A stretch of DNA of 19,202 bases, from positions 98,834 to 118,035 of the forward strand of contig RQSC01000003.1 in the NCBI GenBank assembly GCA_013416795.1, read 5' to 3'. Under the pieces are notes generated by a model. The model did no database searches, had not been told where the DNA came from, and saw only the letters and a list, made by a program, of their open reading frames with translations. This DNA comes from Prasinococcaceae sp. CCMP 1430. Lineage: Eukaryota; Prasinodermophyta; Palmophyllophyceae; Prasinococcales; Prasinococcaceae. Every line of letters starts with the position of its first letter. The first letter of the stretch is position 1. Of this stretch, positions 15,625-19,202 are shown one piece after another. Position numbers and translations under genes: made by a program.

Positions 15625-17127
15625 ATGCCAACTGCCGCTGCCCCGAGCGCCGTCGCCGCCAGCAGCGCCTTGCGCTGTCGCTCTCGCGGGCCACCGTCCA
15701 AGCTCTGCTGTCCATCGCCCTCCTCACCAACGTTGGTGTGTCGCGTAGAGACGTCGGCCACGCCGCCTCCTTCTCCCCCCTGCCGCCGCTGCCGCCGCCC
15801 GCCAAGGTGCAGAAGCCGCGCCTGCCCGGCCTTGACTCGGTGCGCTTCTTCCTCATCGCCTACATCTCCATCGGCCACTTCATCATGTGCGCCACCAAGG
15901 ACATGTTCGTGCTGAAGCTTTTCACCCAGGTCAACGTGGTCGTGGGCGCCTTCTTCGTGCTCTCCGGGTACGTCGCCGGCTACGTGGCGACCGAGCTGCG
16001 CAAGTACGAGGCGTCGCCGCGCATCTCGCCCGAGCCGGCGTACACGATCGGGCGCATCGCGGGCTACTACCCCCTGTATCTCTTCGTGCAGGTGCTCTTC
16101 GGGGCCATGTTCGTCTTCGCCGACGTGACGTACAACGGCCCCTTGTCGACCGCCTTTCACGCCCTCATCACGATGACGATGACGCAGGCGTGGTTCCCGC
16201 TGCACGCCGAGCTGTGGAACGCGCCCACGTGGTTCCTGTCGGCGCTGACCTTCGCCATGCTGGTGCTGCCGTACGCGCTGCCGCCCCTGGCCAAGATGCG
16301 GAAGGGCGCGCTTCGCAAGACCATGCTCGCGCTCGCGGGCATCAGCCTCGTCGCCAAGTTGGGCTACAGCTACGACCTCAACGCGTGGACCATGATGGAG
16401 GGCGTCACGCCTCCCAAGCTCATGCCGAACCTCATGTACTTCAACGCCATGCGCTTCAACCCGTTCTTCGCGCTGGTGGAGGTGCTCATGGGCGTGGTGG
16501 CGGCGCGCATGGTCATGACCGAGTCGCAGGAGGAGACCGACGCCTCCGCCCAGAGCGGAGTGCCGCCCGCGGTGCTCGCGGTGGCCATGGTCGCTGGCAT
16601 GTGGGCCCGCGCGGCGGGCCTCGTCGCCGTCAACGACATGCTCTTTCGCGGCCTCTTCTTCATCCCGCTCTTCACCTGGTTCTGCATCCGCGTGCACAAG
16701 GTCACCGTCGCCACCGGGGGCGCGCCCGCGAGCTCGCTCACGAAGCTGCTCGCCGCCAAGCCGCTGGTGTACCTCGGCTCCATCTCGTTCGCCATCTTCA
16801 TGATCCACGGCCCGCTCGGCCAGCTCTTCTACAAAAAGTTTGTCCGCGCGCATTCCGGCGCTTCGCCCGCTGCGCCCTCACCCGCCTCTCCGCGTGCGCG
16901 CCGTGTGCTGACCGCCCACCCGCCCGCCCGCGCACGCGCTGTCCGGCAGGGTCGTTGCCACCAAGGTCTGGGGGGTGGTCTTCACCAAGTATCCGTGGTT
17001 CTTCCCCTACTGGTGCATCATGGTGCTCCTAGCGGCGGCTGCGCTACAAAAGTTCTTCATCGAGAACAAGGCGGTGCAGCAGGCCACCAAGGACGCCACC
17101 AAGGCCGTGCAGGGCTGGTTCGCGTAG
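15625..17127 (+). CDS. Acyltransferase-3 family membrane protein, spliced
   Basis: Proposed exons are 15625-15735, 15813-16837 and 16950-17127, giving 437 residues. The family (PF01757, OafA/NodX type) moves acyl groups onto sugars, lipids or other acceptors at membranes. Visible features are PRLPGLDSVRFFLIAYISIGHF (conserved Arg and catalytic-type His), VVVGAFFVLSGYVAGY, NPFFALVEVLMGV, and the late YLGSISFAIFMIHGPLGQLFY with its conserved His. About ten hydrophobic helices are spread along the chain. The last intron is secure. The 5' end is not: the main exon has no usable ATG, so I join it to MPTAAAPSAVAASSALRCRSRG, a Ser/Ala/Arg-rich leader like a plastid transit peptide, through a 77-bp intron (AG at 15806 would also keep frame). 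The acceptor substrate is unknown. Confidence 0.8.
15736..15812 (+). other. Proposed intron 1 of the acyltransferase gene (77 bp)
   Basis: It starts GTGTGT, carries a pyrimidine-rich tract at about 15767-15800, and ends at CAG (15812); an alternative AAG acceptor lies at 15806. Both keep phase 0. No clear CTGAC branch motif is present, so this intron is less certain than the other four. Confidence 0.45.
16838..16949 (+). other. Last intron of the acyltransferase gene (112 bp)
   Basis: It starts GTTTGT and ends TCCGGCAG, with GTGCTGACC as branch candidate about 40 bases before the acceptor. Excision joins LFYKK to VVATKVWGVVF in frame and restores a final membrane helix (YWCIMVLLAAAALQ). Confidence 0.85.
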
Positions 17128-17446
17128 GCCTGCCCCGATGCACGCGCCTTCGGCGCGCCTAGGCAATGCGTCGCCTCGCTCGCACGCCCTCGCTTGTAGA
17201 ATTCCGAGCATGCGCTCCCGCAGGCCACGCGTCGTGCCACCAGAGATCGGCGCGCTTTGCGACGGTGGGCCGCCTGTATATATGCAGGTCTTCATCAATG
17301 CCATGCAGAGCACGGCTCGCGCTACTGCAATTGCTAATAGAGAGAGAAGCTGGCGCTATCTACTGCGGTGCTTCTCGGCTTGCGTGCGTGCAATCAGATG
17401 ATACATGCGCTCGTGCAGGCGAGGGGGACGACGACGACGCGCTCGC
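17128..17446. other. Convergent 3' intergenic region
   Basis: These 319 bases lie between the stops of the acyltransferase and the cysteine-rich gene. A near-palindrome CCTGTATATATGCAGG lies at about 17272-17287, with an AT-richer segment ATTGCTAATAGAGAG at about 17329-17343. No gene is recognised; open plus-strand frames are antisense to the next gene. Confidence 0.45.
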
Positions 17447-19202
17447 TCACGGCGCGCTCCCCGTCTCGGCAACGCCAGCGCCGCCGGTGCTGCTCGGCGC
17501 CATCGGCTCGGAGCAATCGCCTAGGTCCCACAGCAGCGGGCTGCAGGCGAAGTTTTGGTGGCACGTGCCGTCTCCGAGAAGGTCGAACGAGGCGCACGCG
17601 CCCTCGCAGTCGCGCACCTTGGCTGGATCCTCGCACACCCCAAGAGGCTCCTGGACGCCTTCCCCGGGCGTGGCCTCGGGCACATCGCTCGCGCATCCGT
17701 CCTTGCATGAGACGGGGCATGCCTGGCGCACCACCGGCGCGGCGCCGCCGTACGAGCCACGGCCGCACGCGCCGAGCTCAGCGGCTGCGGCGCACGCCGG
17801 CTCGTCGAGGTCGGCGCAGTCGTCAGCGGCGCCATCGGGAGGACCGCCCTGCTCCTCCGTCGCCAACTCCTGTGGCGCAGCGGGCGCCTCGGCGTCCGGC
17901 AGCGTCCCCGCGCATCCCACGCCGCAGCTGACTGGGCACGACGCCTTGATCTCTTGGGTCGTGCACAGGCCCGTGCTGGCCAGAGTGGCGCAATCCTCCG
18001 TCTGGTCCTGGCACGGCGCCGGCGGCTCGCAGATCCCGCATGCTCGTGGGCACGCGACGAAGTGGGCCTCCACCTCGCAGCTCTGCGTCGCCGCTACCGC
18101 GTCGCACGAGGGCAACAGGTCCTGCGGGCAGGTGCCATTCGAGTCTCCGAGCGACGACTTGTCAGTGAACGCGGCCGGCGACGGGCAAGGAAAGAGCTCG
18201 GCGTCCGCGTCGGCGCACTGCCGCGGACACGCGATGCGCATGATTTGGAGTGACGAGCACAGAGCGCTGGCCAGGCTCACCGGCGTCCAGTCGCACGCGT
18301 CCACCCTGTCTTCGCAGGGCGCGTGGAGGCCCCCGTGCGAGCCGGGTGCTGGCGCGATGGCGGCGGGCCCATCGGCGTCCTCGCTGTTCTCGTCGCAGCC
18401 CCCGCACGACCTCGGACAAGCCAGCGCCATGCGCTGGGCGTCAGCGACCGAGAGGCCCTCCGTGCAGCCCCCCTCCTCCGCGATGTCCTCGCACTCGGCA
18501 AAGACGTCGTCGCACGCCGGTGACAGCAGCATGGCCGCCGGCGTGGGCCCATCGGCGATACCCCCGCCCTCAAGGTACATCTCCTCCGAGTCGCCGCAGT
18601 CGCCGCAGCACGCCACGGGGCAGGCGATCTGCGTCGGCGGCCTCGCGCACCACACGGAGGGCGCCTCGGCGGCCACCTCGCACGTCACCACGTTCCCCTC
18701 CATGCTCGTGAAGCGGAACGTCTCCGAGTCGACGAACCTGTCGTCGCCGGGCCGCGGCAGCGGCTCGCACTGCTCGATCCGAGAGGAGTTGGCGCACACC
18801 ACGTCGACGGCGGCGAAGAGGCTCAGCAGGCCCACGTCGAGCGCCTCTCGCACCTCCAGCGCCAGCTGCTCGCTGCAGAAGCAATTCGCGTCCAGCAGGT
18901 CCTGCGCGCTGCCGCAAAACGCGTCGTGCGGCACCTGACTCCCTGCGGACGCCACCAGCGTGATGATTGCGCTCATTGGGCATCGACCGTCCTCGCGCGA
19001 AACTGCCACGCTCGAATTGTCATCCTTGCCCTCAAATGAGAACCCGCCGCCCGCCGCCCCCTCCTGCGGCGCCGTCACGCGCGCCATCAGGCTGCGGCGG
19101 CGGCGGTATTGTTTCTGGAGCGGCGCACGCGCCGCGTCAACACCCCGCGGCCCCGCCGTGGGCATCGCGACGAGCGCTCCCACGGCGAGCGCAGCACCGT
19201 CC
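17447..19202 (-). CDS. Cysteine-rich extracellular protein with ShKT-like repeats and an LNR-like module (5' partial)
   Basis: The frame is open to the window edge, so the N-terminus is missing. The visible part is 584 residues counted from the edge; residue numbers below count from the GTG at 19183. The first residues (DGAALAVGALVAM) are hydrophobic and may be the end of a signal peptide or anchor. A Cys-containing domain (68-139) is followed by about six ShKT-like units, each closing with (A/S)CPxxC plus a further Cys: ACPVACCGDC (187-196), ACPRSCGGC (255-263), ACPRQC (318-323), ACPRACGIC (377-385), SCPVSCGVGC (415-424), ACPVSCKDGC (488-497). The C-terminal unit DCEGAC..LLGDGTC..NFAC..LLWDLGDC (525-557) matches the spacing of a Lin12/Notch repeat. 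ShKT is a small disulfide fold common in algal and animal secreted proteins; it does not by itself mean a toxin. A secreted or cell-surface protein is likely; function unknown. Confidence 0.75.
   Translation of the reverse strand, partial: DGAALAVGALVAMPTAGPRGVDAARAPLQKQYRRRRSLMARVTAPQEGAAGGGFSFEGKDDNSSVAVSREDGRCPMSAIITLVASAGSQVPHDAFCGSAQDLLDANCFCSEQLALEVREALDVGLLSLFAAVDVVCANSSRIEQCEPLPRPGDDRFVDSETFRFTSMEGNVVTCEVAAEAPSVWCARPPTQIACPVACCGDCGDSEEMYLEGGGIADGPTPAAMLLSPACDDVFAECEDIAEEGGCTEGLSVADAQRMALACPRSCGGCDENSEDADGPAAIAPAPGSHGGLHAPCEDRVDACDWTPVSLASALCSSLQIMRIACPRQCADADAELFPCPSPAAFTDKSSLGDSNGTCPQDLLPSCDAVAATQSCEVEAHFVACPRACGICEPPAPCQDQTEDCATLASTGLCTTQEIKASCPVSCGVGCAGTLPDAEAPAAPQELATEEQGGPPDGAADDCADLDEPACAAAAELGACGRGSYGGAAPVVRQACPVSCKDGCASDVPEATPGEGVQEPLGVCEDPAKVRDCEGACASFDLLGDGTCHQNFACSPLLWDLGDCSEPMAPSSTGGAGVAETGSAP

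Noticed and set aside
15603-16853. N-terminal ~415 residues of the long minus-strand frame 13473-16853
   Set aside because: They are His/Arg/Glu-rich and run antisense to the acyltransferase coding exons. Only the part from 15602 down is channel-like.
17693-18682. Toxin gene based on ShK-toxin-like domains
   Set aside because: The ShKT fold is widespread in non-toxic secreted and cell-surface proteins, and nothing else here suggests a toxin.
17166-18938. 590-codon plus-strand frame
   Set aside because: It is low-complexity Ser/Ala/His sequence antisense to the cysteine-rich gene, whose ordered Cys pattern marks the real strand.

Overview
The window is nuclear DNA from a unicellular eukaryote, most likely a very GC-rich microalga. 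The genes carry spliceosomal introns with GT..AG ends and CTGAC/CTAAT branch-like motifs. There are no Shine-Dalgarno-spaced operons. The families are eukaryotic: an ARM-repeat/BTB protein of the plant ARIA type, PRCC, a steroid 5-alpha-reductase, cytosolic NBP35 of the plant subtype, and a CASTOR/POLLUX-like channel. ARIA-type architecture and plant-type NBP35 lean towards a green (prasinophyte-like) alga. A haptophyte or other GC-rich alga cannot be excluded from the sequence alone.

Layout: (1) 110-2911 (+) ARM/BTB protein. (2) 3216 to about 4780 (-) proline iminopeptidase, two or more exons, 5' end unresolved. (3) 5661-7003 (+) PRCC homologue, three exons, divergent from (2) across about 0.8 kb. 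(4) 7141-8019 (-) steroid 5-alpha-reductase family enzyme. (5) 8330-9409 (-) NBP35. (6) 9410-10263 is an intergenic block holding a short TA-flanked inverted-repeat element. (7) 10264-11301 (-) coiled-coil protein with a possible membrane helix, a KEN box and CDK-type sites. (8) 12002-12910 (-) PHR-like beta-sandwich protein of unknown role. (9) 13473-15602 (-) CASTOR/POLLUX-like channel, head to head with (10) 15625-17127 (+) acyltransferase-3 membrane protein. (11) 17447 to the window edge (-) a cysteine-rich protein with ShKT-like repeats and a C-terminal LNR/Notch-like module.

The genes look like ordinary independent neighbours, not one pathway. Gene spacing is tight, with convergent 3' ends 137-320 bp apart, and short AT-rich islands mark most gene boundaries. 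Very long open frames run antisense to most genes because of the GC content, so strand was decided by protein family and motifs, not ORF length. No rRNA, tRNA, CRISPR array, prophage or insertion sequence with a transposase was seen. I found no convincing new multi-gene system. The points most worth a second look are the unusual pore loop of the channel, the two start codons only 22 bp apart at the channel/acyltransferase junction, the ShKT/LNR protein, the inverted-repeat element at 9793-9905, and the nested palindromes at the 5' end of the peptidase gene.
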